DNA of 64,000 nucleotides from Oscillibacter sp. PC13 (GTDB lineage: Bacteria > Bacillota > Clostridia > Oscillospirales > Oscillospiraceae). This document shows, piece by piece, positions 25,104-33,068 of the stretch; positions within the stretch are counted from its first letter, which is position 1, and the number at the start of each line of letters is the position of its first letter. The stretch covers positions 40,941 through 104,940 of the forward strand of contig NZ_FOXE01000011.1 in assembly GCF_900115635.1 (NCBI RefSeq), written 5' to 3'. Made by a program: the position numbers and the translations under genes. The notes under the pieces are model-generated. The model searched no databases. It was not told the origin of the DNA and worked only from the letters and a program-made list of their open reading frames with translations.

Positions 25104-26078
25104 ATGGAGAATTCAGATATTCAGAAATTGGTGGAGATCTCAAAGCTGTATTATCTGCAGGGCATGACACAGGAGCAGATTGCGAAGATCTTTGGCATTT
25201 CACGCAGTGCGGTTTCTATGTATCTGACAGATGCCAAGAACAACGGTATCGTGCAGGTACAGATCAAGGATCCGTCGGAGAATAATGAGGAACTGGCGGA
25301 GCGAATAGAGCGGGAATTTGGTATAAAAAAGTGCATTGTGGTACCCAGCGGTACCCACAACCATAAGGTGATGCTGCGGATCGTCACTTCCCAGGCGGCG
25401 CGCTTTGCCCGGGACTTGTTTACAAGCCACTCCTCTCTTGGTATTGCCTGGGGCAGTACTTGTTCGGAATTTATGAATGCCTTCCCGGAGGACACGGATC
25501 TTTGCGATATCAGTGTGGTGCCAATGGTTGGAACCTCCCTGCTGCTTACGGAGGAATACCAATTAAATGAAAGCATCCGGATGTTTGCAGAAAAGCTGCG
25601 GGGATACCCACTGTTTATTTACTCACCCGGTATCGTAGACACGATGGATGATTACCGCCGCATTATGGACAGCACCTATATGAAACCGATTTTGGACCGC
25701 TGGAAAAACATGGAGTATGCGGTGCTCGGCATAGGTCGGCTTCAAGAACGGGATGTAGCCCGGCAGCTGCGCTGCGGCGGGGAGAATATGCTGGAGGAGA
25801 TCAGCCGTTATCACGATATGGCTGTGGGTGACATATGCGCGCGTTGGTTTAACATTCGGGGCGAATTTATCGAATGCGAGCATAACAATAAGCTCATCGG
25901 TGCGGACGCTGAGATTTTAGGCACCATCAAAAATGTTATGGCCATTGCCATCGGCAGCAGCAAGGTATTTGCGATCATCGGCGGACTGCGGACTGGCGTG
26001 ATCCATTACTTTGTGACAGATGAAAATACTGCCCGACAGGTACTGGCGGTAATGGAGTCCAATGCGCTGCCTGGATAA
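25104..26078 (+). CDS. SorC/DeoR-type sugar-responsive transcriptional regulator
   Basis: 324 residues from the ATG at 25104, 5 nt after GGAGG; a GTG at 25098 overlaps that site. An N-terminal helix-turn-helix (LVEISKLYYLQGMTQEQIAK, ISRSAVSMYLTDAKNNGIV) is followed by the SorC sugar-phosphate-binding domain (LGIAWGSTCSEF, VVPMVGTS, AVLGIGRL, VMAIAIGSSKVFAIIGGLR). SorC-type regulators usually respond to phosphorylated sugars. It is divergent from the E1-E2-E3 operon and upstream of the pentulose operon; a motif shared by both promoters suggests it controls both. The effector is inference, perhaps a pentulose phosphate. Confidence 0.88.
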   Translation: MENSDIQKLVEISKLYYLQGMTQEQIAKIFGISRSAVSMYLTDAKNNGIVQVQIKDPSENNEELAERIEREFGIKKCIVVPSGTHNHKVMLRIVTSQAARFARDLFTSHSSLGIAWGSTCSEFMNAFPEDTDLCDISVVPMVGTSLLLTEEYQLNESIRMFAEKLRGYPLFIYSPGIVDTMDDYRRIMDSTYMKPILDRWKNMEYAVLGIGRLQERDVARQLRCGGENMLEEISRYHDMAVGDICARWFNIRGEFIECEHNNKLIGADAEILGTIKNVMAIAIGSSKVFAIIGGLRTGVIHYFVTDENTARQVLAVMESNALPG

Positions 26079-26254
26079 GGTTTTTTCGGTGCAGCAGCAA
26101 AAGTGATAAAAGCAGGAGGACATCGAAGCGCGATGTCCTCCTGCTTTTGTCATAGGAGCAAGGGTTTAGTGCATCCTGTTGGGATATTTCTGTGGCACTT
26201 GTACAAAAAAGTGCTCTGAAATTTGACTGGACAAAAGTCAGAAGGAGATTGACA
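26079..26254 (+). promoter_or_regulatory. Upstream control region of the sugar importer operon
   Basis: After the terminator at 26108-26148, two promoter-like pairs are visible: TTGGGA (26179-26184)-17 nt-TACAAA (26202-26207), and TTGACA (26249-26254)-17 nt-TAAAGT (26272-26277). Half-sites resembling the SorC motif occur as TTTGACTGG near 26222, AAAGTCAG near 26235 and TGACAAATGTCA at 26301-26312. No protein gene other than the small ORF at 26255 is evident between the regulator and the binding-protein gene. Confidence 0.5.
26108..26148 (+). terminator. Rho-independent terminator after the SorC-type regulator
   Basis: 18-bp perfect stem AAAAGCAGGAGGACATCG (26108-26125) with CGATGTCCTCCTGCTTTT (26131-26148). 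The 3' arm ends in four T. It closes the regulator transcript 29 nt after its stop. Confidence 0.85.
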
Positions 26255-26386
26255 ATGTTGGATTTGTTTGGTAAAGTGAATGCATGGACGGAATTTGTTG
26301 TGACAAATGTCAAAACGATGGACGCCTTGCCAAAAAGCGGGAAGGAAAAGCAACCCGAAACAGAAGCAACTGCATCTTATTTTTAA
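26255..26386 (+). CDS. Possible 43-residue small protein or leader peptide upstream of the sugar importer
   Basis: ATG at 26255 has AGAAGGAG seven bases upstream, as good a ribosome binding site as any in the window. The frame runs 43 codons (MLDLFGKVNAWTEF, ending ATASYF) and its TAA overlaps the TAAGGAGG site of the next gene, so the two would be coupled. I recognise no family. It has no signal peptide or membrane segment, is mildly charged and ends in a polar Glu/Thr/Ala tail. The competing view is that TTGACA at 26249-26254 is a -35 element and transcription starts downstream of the ATG, in which case this is not translated from that promoter. Confidence 0.4.
   Translation: MLDLFGKVNAWTEFVVTNVKTMDALPKSGKEKQPETEATASYF
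26301..26318. promoter_or_regulatory. Operator-like palindrome, shared with the dehydrogenase promoter
   Basis: TGACAAATGTCA (26301-26312) is a 5-bp inverted repeat with 2-nt spacing. The overlapping string TGTCAAAACGA (26308-26318) is identical to 24935-24945 in the promoter of the E1-E2-E3 operon. It is a candidate binding site for the SorC-type regulator encoded between the two. Confidence 0.5.
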
Positions 26387-26400
26387 GGAGGAGATTTAGA

Positions 26401-27495
26401 ATGAAGAAGAGAATCCTTGCATTTGCCCTGACCCTGGTTATGATTTGCGGCTTGACAGCTTGCGGAAAAACCGAAATCCCGGCAGACAACTCCGAAAACA
26501 ACGACTCTGCAGTTGAAGCCACAGCGACCGGTTTGGCTGGCGCTGAGGGCGAGACCTATTACATGAATGTGTTCGTATCCGGTGTGGAATATTGGTTCCC
26601 TGTGTATGCCGGTATGAAGGATGCCTGCAAACAGTTGAATGTCAACTGCGTTTACGGCGGTACCACCGAATATGACGCCCAGGCGCAGGTGGAGTCCTTC
26701 GAGGCAATGCTTGCGAAGAATCCGACCGGCATCCTGTGCTCCCCTATTAATGAAGAGGCGTTTGTGGAGCCAATCAACCGTGCCATCGAGCAGGGAGTGG
26801 CTGTTGTGACCTACGCCTCTGACTCTCCCAACTCCAACCGCCAAGCTTACGTTACCTCTGATAATACCAACGAGGGCGCTACTGCCGCTCGCGCTGTTGC
26901 CGAGGATATGGGCGGTCAGGGCAGCGTGATGGTTTTGCGCAACCCGGGCCAGAGCAACCATGATATCCGCTGCGATTCCTTCATCGCCACAATAGAAGCG
27001 GAATATCCCAATATTCAGGTAGTTGCCGATGTGGCCACCAACCAGAACGAACAGGCCGGCTATGACGCAGTCATGTCCACTTATCAAAAATATCCTGACC
27101 TGGGCGGTGTATTCTGCCCCGAGGGGGTTTCCATTGTCGGCGCTGCCACTGCGGCGAAAGAACTGGGCACCGGCATCCGCTGCCTGTGCGTTGATACCAA
27201 CGACACGCTGCTGGACATGCTGAAGGATGGCGATATGTTCTCCCTCCTCTGCCCCGACCAGTACATGCAGGGCTATTTGGGTATGATGTCCCTGTTCATC
27301 GCCGCCCATCCTGAGAACGTCAATCCTATGAATGAGCGCAAGGCCAATGGCGAGAACATCATGGATATCTCCATTGATAACGGCCTGACCATTATTACCC
27401 CGGAGACCGCTGATTATTACTATGTTGCCGACTATGCGGCATCCCTTGGCTATAAGGATGTCAATGACATGCTGAGCGAGTACAAAACCAAGTAA
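26401..27495 (+). CDS. Sugar ABC transporter substrate-binding lipoprotein (RbsB-like)
   Basis: 364 residues from the ATG at 26401, after TAAGGAGGAGATTTAGA; the longer open frame lacks a site. The lipoprotein signal ends LTAC (Cys21), then an acidic linker and a type I sugar-binding fold (periplasmic binding protein 4 family): YYMNVFVSGVEYWFPVYAG, NPTGILCSPINEEAFVEPIN, VAVVTYASDSPN. Binding proteins of this family carry pentoses, hexoses or autoinducer-2. The ligand is not readable from the sequence, but the downstream enzymes suggest a pentose, pentulose or polyol. It is first in an importer-catabolic operon, followed by a hairpin before the ATPase gene. Confidence 0.9.
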   Translation: MKKRILAFALTLVMICGLTACGKTEIPADNSENNDSAVEATATGLAGAEGETYYMNVFVSGVEYWFPVYAGMKDACKQLNVNCVYGGTTEYDAQAQVESFEAMLAKNPTGILCSPINEEAFVEPINRAIEQGVAVVTYASDSPNSNRQAYVTSDNTNEGATAARAVAEDMGGQGSVMVLRNPGQSNHDIRCDSFIATIEAEYPNIQVVADVATNQNEQAGYDAVMSTYQKYPDLGGVFCPEGVSIVGAATAAKELGTGIRCLCVDTNDTLLDMLKDGDMFSLLCPDQYMQGYLGMMSLFIAAHPENVNPMNERKANGENIMDISIDNGLTIITPETADYYYVADYAASLGYKDVNDMLSEYKTK

Positions 27496-27506
27496 GTTAT
27501 TTACCA

Positions 27507-27546
27507 CCCCGGCTCCGTCGGTGGTTATCCACCGGCAGAGCCGGGG
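27507..27546 (+). terminator. Attenuator-like hairpin between sugar-binding protein and ATPase genes
   Basis: Outer stem CCCCGGCTC/GAGCCGGGG and inner stem CGGTGG/CCACCG around a TTAT loop (27507-27546), followed by TCGTTTGACTTTTTATGG. Partial termination here would keep binding protein in excess over the transporter core. Confidence 0.7.
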
Positions 27547-27576
27547 TCGTTTGACTTTTTATGGGGAGGTATATCT

Positions 27577-29115
27577 ATGAATGCCCTTGAACTCAAAGGC
27601 ATCTCAAAATCCTTTGGCCGAAATCAGGTTCTTTTTGGAGTTGATTTTGCACTCCGACCGGGAGAGATCCATGCGATTATGGGTGAAAACGGCGCGGGCA
27701 AATCCACTTTGATGAACATCGTATACGGCAACTTGAAGCCGGACGGCGGCGAAATCTATATTAATGGCCAGAAGACGGCCATCAACCATGTTCTGGATGC
27801 GCAGAATCTGGGCATCTGCTTCGTCCACCAGGAGATTGCCCTATGCCAAGACGCCACTGTAGCAGAAAATATTTTCATGTCCCAAATCGGGCGTGGCGGA
27901 AAGTACAACCTGAAAACTCTTGCGGCAAAAGCAAAAGAGATACTGGACCCACTGTCCAGTAAACCCATTGATCCCTATGAAATTGTGGAAAGACTGCCGA
28001 TTTCCAGTCAGCAAGTCGTGGAAATTGCCAAAGCAATTTCCAACAATTGCAGAATCCTGATTTTAGATGAGCCGACATCCTCTCTGTCCGGAGCAGAGGC
28101 GGAAGCGCTGCATCAGATGATCCACAGACTGAGAGAAAACGGAATCGGCATTATTTATATCAGCCACCGCATGTCCGACATTTTTGAGCAGTGTGACCGT
28201 GTCAGCGTTCTGAGAGATGGCCACATGGTGGCAACGTACAATGTATCTGAGGTATCCGTACAACAGCTGGTCAACGATATGGCTGGCCGGGAAGTGGATA
28301 TGCTCTATCCGGAAAAAGCTGCAGATCTCCACCGGGAAGAGAGCAACGTGGTGCTGGATGTTCGGGGGCTGGAAGATGCTGCCGGAAAATTCCATGAGAT
28401 TAATTTCCGCCTCTATCAGGGCGAAGTACTTGGCTTTGCGGGACTGCTGGGTGCTGGACGCAGTGAAATTATGAAGGGCATTGTCGGGCTGCGGAAACTC
28501 AAAGGCGGAGAGGTGCTTTTCCAGGGGAAAAATATCGTCGGTATGCGCACCAAGGATATATTTGACAGCGGCCTTGTAATGCTACCGGAGGATCGAAAGA
28601 AGCAGGGACTCTTTCTGGATATGAACATCCGGCAAAATACGGTGGCTACATATCTCTCTGAGATTACCAAAAACGGAATTATCGACCGGAAAAAGGAGCG
28701 GGAACTGACCCAGAGCCGGATTGAACGGATGAACATCCGCTGCGTCGGTTCAGACCAGATTGTGCGCAGTCTCAGCGGCGGCAATCAGCAAAAAGTATTG
28801 GTTGCAAAAACCTTGGCAAAAAAGCCTGAGATTGTGATTATGGACGAACCTACCCGAGGTGTTGATGTAGGAGCCAAGGCAGAAATTCACCGTTTGCTGC
28901 GGGATCTGACGCACGAGGGCGTCAGTGTAATCCTGGTTTCTTCCGAGCTGAACGAAGTCATCGGTATGTGTGACCGGGTGGAGCTGATTGATGGATCCGG
29001 CACCATTGTGAAGGAAGTTCTTGGCGACGAGATCAACTCCGATACCATTATGTACTATATTTCCGATGCATACAGATACGAGCAGTCGAATAGAGAGGTG
29101 TCTATCAATGAATGA
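27577..29115 (+). CDS. Sugar ABC transporter ATP-binding protein (RbsA/XylG-like, two ATPase domains)
   Basis: 512 residues, the normal length for tandem-domain sugar importer ATPases. The N-terminal domain has Walker A GENGAGKS and Walker B ILILDEPTSSL; its signature position reads LPISSQQVVEIAKA, as in RbsA-type proteins. The C-terminal domain has the degenerate P-loop GLLGAGRSE, signature [15 protein letters not shown] and Walker B VIMDEPTRGVDVG. ATG at 27577 after GGGGAGGTATATCT. It overlaps the permease gene by 8 nt. Confidence 0.94.
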   Translation: MNALELKGISKSFGRNQVLFGVDFALRPGEIHAIMGENGAGKSTLMNIVYGNLKPDGGEIYINGQKTAINHVLDAQNLGICFVHQEIALCQDATVAENIFMSQIGRGGKYNLKTLAAKAKEILDPLSSKPIDPYEIVERLPISSQQVVEIAKAISNNCRILILDEPTSSLSGAEAEALHQMIHRLRENGIGIIYISHRMSDIFEQCDRVSVLRDGHMVATYNVSEVSVQQLVNDMAGREVDMLYPEKAADLHREESNVVLDVRGLEDAAGKFHEINFRLYQGEVLGFAGLLGAGRSEIMKGIVGLRKLKGGEVLFQGKNIVGMRTKDIFDSGLVMLPEDRKKQGLFLDMNIRQNTVATYLSEITKNGIIDRKKERELTQSRIERMNIRCVGSDQIVRSLSGGNQQKVLVAKTLAKKPEIVIMDEPTRGVDVGAKAEIHRLLRDLTHEGVSVILVSSELNEVIGMCDRVELIDGSGTIVKEVLGDEINSDTIMYYISDAYRYEQSNREVSINE

Positions 29116-30112
29116 AATTGCGCCGAAGCCCGGAATTAAGGGGATCGTCAAGAAACTCAGTGACGTACGAGAAACCAGCCTGCTGATGATCATTATCCTC
29201 TGCGCGGTAATCCTGACGTTTACCAACGAATTCTTCTTTACCACAGCGAACCTGCAGACGGTGCTGGGCAGTATTTCCATCAATGGAATCCTGACCATCG
29301 GCATGATTGTTGTCATGATTACCGGAGGTCTTGACCTATCTGTGGGATCTGTTATGTGTATGTCTATGGCATTTGCTGCGCAGGCCATTCTCAGCGGTGT
29401 CCCTCCGCTGCTGGCCTGCCTTATCGGCATCGCGGCCTCGGCGCTCAGCGGACTGTTGATCGGCCTTGTTGTGACGAAGCTGAAGCTCTCTCACTTTATC
29501 GTGACGTTGTGCTTTATGGGTATTTACCGCGGTGTAGTTTATGTGATGACAGCAGGAAAAAGCATTTCCCTGGTCAGCACCTTGAAAGATATGCCCAAAC
29601 TGGCCTTCCTGGGCTCTGGTTATATCGGAAGCTACATTCCATTTACCTTTGTGATTTTTGCATTGCTGGCAGTGGCCGCGGATCTTTATGCCCGGCGCTC
29701 TACCCGCATGCGCAAGCTTTACTACACCGGCAGCAACGAGCTGGCAGCAGGCCATTCCGGCATTAATACTGACCGGGTGAAGATCGGCGCCTGCGTGGCC
29801 TGTTCCACGTTGGCCGGTGTTGCAGGAATTATTTACATGAGCAAATATTCAGGCGTCTCCACCAGCGCTGGAACCGGCCTGGAGATGACGGCACTCTCCG
29901 CTGCTGTCATCGGTGGTGTTAGCATGAATGGCGGTAAGGGCACCGTGGCGGGCGGTCTGCTTGGGCTGCTGTTTATCGTGCTGATTCAAGATGCCATGAA
30001 CCTCTTCTCTGTGCAGGCTTTCTGGCAGGATTTGATTCGCTACGTTATCGTATTGCTGGCAGTGATACTGGATGTGGTGCAGGAAACTGCAAGAAAGAAA
30101 AAGAACTCTTAA
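29108..30112 (+). CDS. Sugar ABC transporter permease (RbsC-like)
   Basis: 334 residues from the ATG at 29108, after GAGAGGTGTCTATCA and overlapping the ATPase stop by 8 nt. It is a hydrophobic RbsC/XylH-family permease (branched-chain/sugar permease superfamily, PF02653) with about 8 to 10 membrane segments. Family landmarks are IVVMITGGLDLSVGSVM, VVTKLKLSHFIVTLCFMGIYRG and GGVSMNGGKGTVAGGLLG. It completes the importer encoded by the two genes before it, and is followed 22 nt later by catabolic genes. Confidence 0.94.
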   Translation: MNEIAPKPGIKGIVKKLSDVRETSLLMIIILCAVILTFTNEFFFTTANLQTVLGSISINGILTIGMIVVMITGGLDLSVGSVMCMSMAFAAQAILSGVPPLLACLIGIAASALSGLLIGLVVTKLKLSHFIVTLCFMGIYRGVVYVMTAGKSISLVSTLKDMPKLAFLGSGYIGSYIPFTFVIFALLAVAADLYARRSTRMRKLYYTGSNELAAGHSGINTDRVKIGACVACSTLAGVAGIIYMSKYSGVSTSAGTGLEMTALSAAVIGGVSMNGGKGTVAGGLLGLLFIVLIQDAMNLFSVQAFWQDLIRYVIVLLAVILDVVQETARKKKNS

Positions 30113-30134
30113 GAAAATGAAAGAAGGATATGGT

Positions 30135-30785
30135 ATGATGTACCTGCAGGATAAAGAAGAGATTATCGAGGTTGCCAATGAGATCAAGCGGATTGGCCTT
30201 GTGCAGCTGACTGGTGGTAATGTCAGCGTCCGCAAGCCAAACGGCGATATAATTGTGACGCCATCTGGCATGCCCTACGAGACCATGACGCCGGATCAAG
30301 TATTGGTACTCAATAAGGACGGCCAGGTCATAGAAGGAGATTTGCGCCCCTCGGTGGATACGGTGGCCATCAAATACATCTTTGATCACTGCCCGAATGT
30401 CAACGCTGTCATCCATACCCATCAGCCCTATGCCACGGCAGTTGGGTTGATTGCGGACGAACTGCCCGCATGCTGCACGACGCTTTGCAATGTGTGTCTG
30501 GGGGCTGTGCCAGTAGCCCCCTATTCCGCTGCAGCCAGCGAAGATATGGGGATTCAGGCAGTGGAGTACCTGGATGGCAAACGCGCTGTGATTTTGAAGC
30601 ACCATGGTGTTATTGCGGTGGGGCCGACCCTTCATGATGCAGAGTATTCTTGCATCTATCTGGAGGATGTGGCCAAGTGCTGGCTGGCAGCTAAGGCAGC
30701 TGCTGGCGGAGAAGTGGCGCTGATGACACCGGAAGAAGTGGAAGAGGCTGTCAATACCCACAAAACATACGGACAAAAGCACTGA
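30135..30785 (+). CDS. Class II aldolase/adducin-family protein, likely pentulose-5-phosphate 4-epimerase (AraD/UlaF-like)
   Basis: 216 residues from the ATG at 30135, seven bases after AAGG. Class II aldolase landmarks are GGNVSVR, VTPSGMPYE, the zinc ligands in VIHTHQPYAT and the further His in LKHHGVIAVG. At the position where fuculose-phosphate aldolase has its catalytic Glu (SSE, Glu73 in E. coli FucA, recalled), this protein has Asp (RPSVDT). L-ribulose-5-phosphate 4-epimerase (AraD, SSDT, Asp76) also has Asp there. That favours a 4-epimerase making D-xylulose-5-phosphate, and the neighbours (3-epimerase, LyxK-like kinase) agree. An aldolase role is not excluded. Confidence 0.75.
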   Translation: MMYLQDKEEIIEVANEIKRIGLVQLTGGNVSVRKPNGDIIVTPSGMPYETMTPDQVLVLNKDGQVIEGDLRPSVDTVAIKYIFDHCPNVNAVIHTHQPYATAVGLIADELPACCTTLCNVCLGAVPVAPYSAAASEDMGIQAVEYLDGKRAVILKHHGVIAVGPTLHDAEYSCIYLEDVAKCWLAAKAAAGGEVALMTPEEVEEAVNTHKTYGQKH

Positions 30786-30812
30786 ACCAAGAAAGGATCG
30801 TGGGCGTGTGCT

Positions 30813-31457
30813 ATGAATAAGAGAAAATGGCTGGTGCTGGCCGGTGCGATCGCAGCCCTCTGCGTGTTGGTCTGTTTGCTGGCAGGCTGGAATCAGGCAG
30901 TATCGGATGACGATGATCCAATTATTTTACAAACTGCACACAGCACCTTTTCTAAAAAGGAAGTTATTGCCATGATCGACCTGAACTGTCGAAAATATGG
31001 CTTGACTTTGGAGGATTTGCATAGCGATCCTGGTTTTTGGAATCAGATGGTTCACGATATCGTATTTGAGTATGCAGGGGCTGAGATTGCCCGTGAGCTT
31101 GCGCCGGAATATGGTTTAGACCAATTGTCTTCTGAGCAAAAGGCGGCGGGCGCCGCATATGCGGAGTCCCTGCTTTCTGATATAGAAGCCATTGGAGAGG
31201 AACCTGGGGAATATTTGACTGTATTAGGCTTTACCAAGGAGTCTCTGATAGTCTACGGGGAAAACCAGGTCTACGAAACATTTCTGCAGGAGCGTTGGGC
31301 AGAAAAGATTGAGTTGTCTGCAGATGCGGAGACAGCGCACTACCAAAAAATTATCAACTACACGAACAACATGCAGGATGAAATTGAGCAGCGAACTAAG
31401 AGCGGCGTCATTCAGGTGGATATGTCTCCTCTGCTGCAGGAGATGGATAAAAGCTGA
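30813..31457 (+). CDS. Membrane-anchored SurA_N-like protein of unknown role
   Basis: 214 residues; ATG at 30813, the only in-frame start, with a weak distant site (GAAAGGATCG). One N-terminal membrane segment (about residues 5-25, LVLAGAIAALCVLVCLLAG) leaves the rest outside. The body begins ILQTAHSTFSKKEVIAMIDL, resembling the chaperone half of SurA/PrsA-type foldases (substrate-protein motif, helices to about residue 170). There is no parvulin prolyl-isomerase domain after it. It sits between two catabolic enzyme genes of the operon. Possible roles are assembly of the importer's lipoprotein or an unrelated secreted factor; both are guesses. Confidence 0.55.
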   Translation: MNKRKWLVLAGAIAALCVLVCLLAGWNQAVSDDDDPIILQTAHSTFSKKEVIAMIDLNCRKYGLTLEDLHSDPGFWNQMVHDIVFEYAGAEIARELAPEYGLDQLSSEQKAAGAAYAESLLSDIEAIGEEPGEYLTVLGFTKESLIVYGENQVYETFLQERWAEKIELSADAETAHYQKIINYTNNMQDEIEQRTKSGVIQVDMSPLLQEMDKS

Positions 31458-31470
31458 AAGGAGAACACCG

Positions 31471-32199
31471 ATGGAAGATCATCAGGCAAAACGGGTAGTT
31501 TTAATCACCGGGGGTACCAGTGGTATCGGCAAAGAGACTGCTAGACTGTTTGCCAGGCATGGCGACCACGTAGTTATCACCGGGCGTGATTTACAGGCGC
31601 TCCGCCGTACGGCCAGTGACATTGACGGGATAGACATTGTACAGGCAAATGTTACACAAGCCGCAGATTGGGAGCGCGTGCGAACACATATTCTGGAGAC
31701 ATATGGGACGCTGGACATACTCATCAATAATGCAGGCGCCGGTGTTGTGATCAAAAATTTGACGCAGCAGAGTCTGGAGGAAATTGAACGATGCCTGAAT
31801 ACCAACTTACTTGGACCGATCTTGGGAATTCGCTGCTTTGCACCTTTGATGATGGAGCAGAGGAAAGGGACGATTATTAACCTGTCTTCCGTATGCGCCA
31901 AGCATGCATGGGAGGGCTACGCAGTCTATGCGGCGGCAAAGGCCGGGGTGCTCAATTTAACGAAAAGCGCTTATGCGGAGCTACAGCCGTACCATATTCG
32001 GGTAACCTGTGTAATTCCTGGCGCGGCGGCAACCAACTTTCAAGTCAATGCCCAGGACGCACCTATGGCAGAGCATCCGGACAACCTGCTGCCGGAAAAC
32101 GTGGCGCAGGTAATTTACAATATTTGCGCACTGCCGGAGCACGTTGCGATTGAAGAAACGACGGTCTGGGGTCTCTCCCAGGTGATCCGGCCGTTCTGA
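31471..32199 (+). CDS. Short-chain dehydrogenase/reductase
   Basis: 242 residues from the ATG at 31471, after AAAGGAGAACACCG; the long upstream extension overlaps the preceding gene and is rejected. Classical SDR motifs: cofactor-binding TGGTSGIGKE (residues about 13-22), NNAGAG, catalytic Ser in LSSVCAKH and YAAAK with Tyr and Lys. The C-terminal loop has PGAAATNF. SDRs in sugar operons oxidise polyols or reduce ketoses; here interconversion of a pentitol such as L-arabitol or xylitol with L-xylulose would feed the kinase downstream. The substrate is inference. Confidence 0.85.
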   Translation: MEDHQAKRVVLITGGTSGIGKETARLFARHGDHVVITGRDLQALRRTASDIDGIDIVQANVTQAADWERVRTHILETYGTLDILINNAGAGVVIKNLTQQSLEEIERCLNTNLLGPILGIRCFAPLMMEQRKGTIINLSSVCAKHAWEGYAVYAAAKAGVLNLTKSAYAELQPYHIRVTCVIPGAAATNFQVNAQDAPMAEHPDNLLPENVAQVIYNICALPEHVAIEETTVWGLSQVIRPF

Positions 32200-32214
32200 G
32201 AGGAAGAAGACCCT

Positions 32215-33051
32215 TTGAGCTATTTGAACAATTTGCCGCTTGGCCTTTACGAAAAAGCGGTGTGCCAAAGTCTCCCTTGGGAAAAGAAGCTGACCTTGGC
32301 ACGGGAAAGTGGATTTGACTACTTTGAAATGAGTGTGGATACCACGCCGGAGCGCTTGGCCCGTCTGACTTCCCGGGAAGAAATCCTGGAGATTCGCCGG
32401 GCGGTGGAGTCAACGAATTGCCCCATTTACACCATGGCGCTCACAGTAAATCGAACCTACCCTGCAGGCAGTCTGGATGCTGCGGTAAGAGATGCGGGAC
32501 AGAAACTGGTACAGCAGGGAATTTGCTTTGCCGCGGAAGTAGGAATCCGCGTGGTTCATCTGGCGGGATATGATGAGCACGTGCCCCGCTGCAGCCGGGA
32601 GACAGAGCGCCGCTTCACTGAGAGCATGGCGGAATACGCGGCTTTTGCTGCACGCTATGGGGTAATTCTGGCGGTAGAGACCATGGAGACCGAGTACATG
32701 GGCAGCTGTAAAAATATTGCCCGCTTGGTGCGTGAACTGGATTCCCCCTATTTCCAATGCTATGCAGACATCGGAAACCTGACCGCCCGGGGTGTCGACC
32801 TGGCGGCTGACATTCCGGAGGGGGGAAGTCACATCGTTGGAATCCATCTCAAGGATGCGAGACCCGGTGTTTGCCGGGATGTACCATTTGGAGAGGGTAT
32901 CGTAGATTTCCAAAGAGCTCTGGCCATTTTAAATGACATACACTATAGCGGTTTTTTCGCTGCGGAGATGTGGTGCTACGAACATCCGGAATTTCACGGA
33001 TACCTACCTGAGGTGTGTGCATTTTTACGCTGCGAGATCAGCAAGATTTAA
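32215..33051 (+). CDS. L-ribulose-5-phosphate 3-epimerase-like protein (UlaE/SgbU family)
   Basis: 278 residues starting with TTG at 32215 behind GAGGAAGAAGACCC. It is a xylose-isomerase-like TIM barrel. Family landmarks are PLGLYEKAVCQSLPWEKKL, SGFDYFEMSVD, VHLAGYDE, AVETMETEYMGS, CYADIGNLTARG, IVGIHLKDARPG and FAAEMW, giving the Glu/Asp/His metal ligands of UlaE-type enzymes. UlaE and SgbU convert L-xylulose-5-phosphate to L-ribulose-5-phosphate. Lying between the SDR and a LyxK-like kinase, and with an AraD-like enzyme in the same operon, this role fits well. Confidence 0.85.
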   Translation: MSYLNNLPLGLYEKAVCQSLPWEKKLTLARESGFDYFEMSVDTTPERLARLTSREEILEIRRAVESTNCPIYTMALTVNRTYPAGSLDAAVRDAGQKLVQQGICFAAEVGIRVVHLAGYDEHVPRCSRETERRFTESMAEYAAFAARYGVILAVETMETEYMGSCKNIARLVRELDSPYFQCYADIGNLTARGVDLAADIPEGGSHIVGIHLKDARPGVCRDVPFGEGIVDFQRALAILNDIHYSGFFAAEMWCYEHPEFHGYLPEVCAFLRCEISKI

Positions 33052-33068
33052 AACAGGGGGGACAATTC

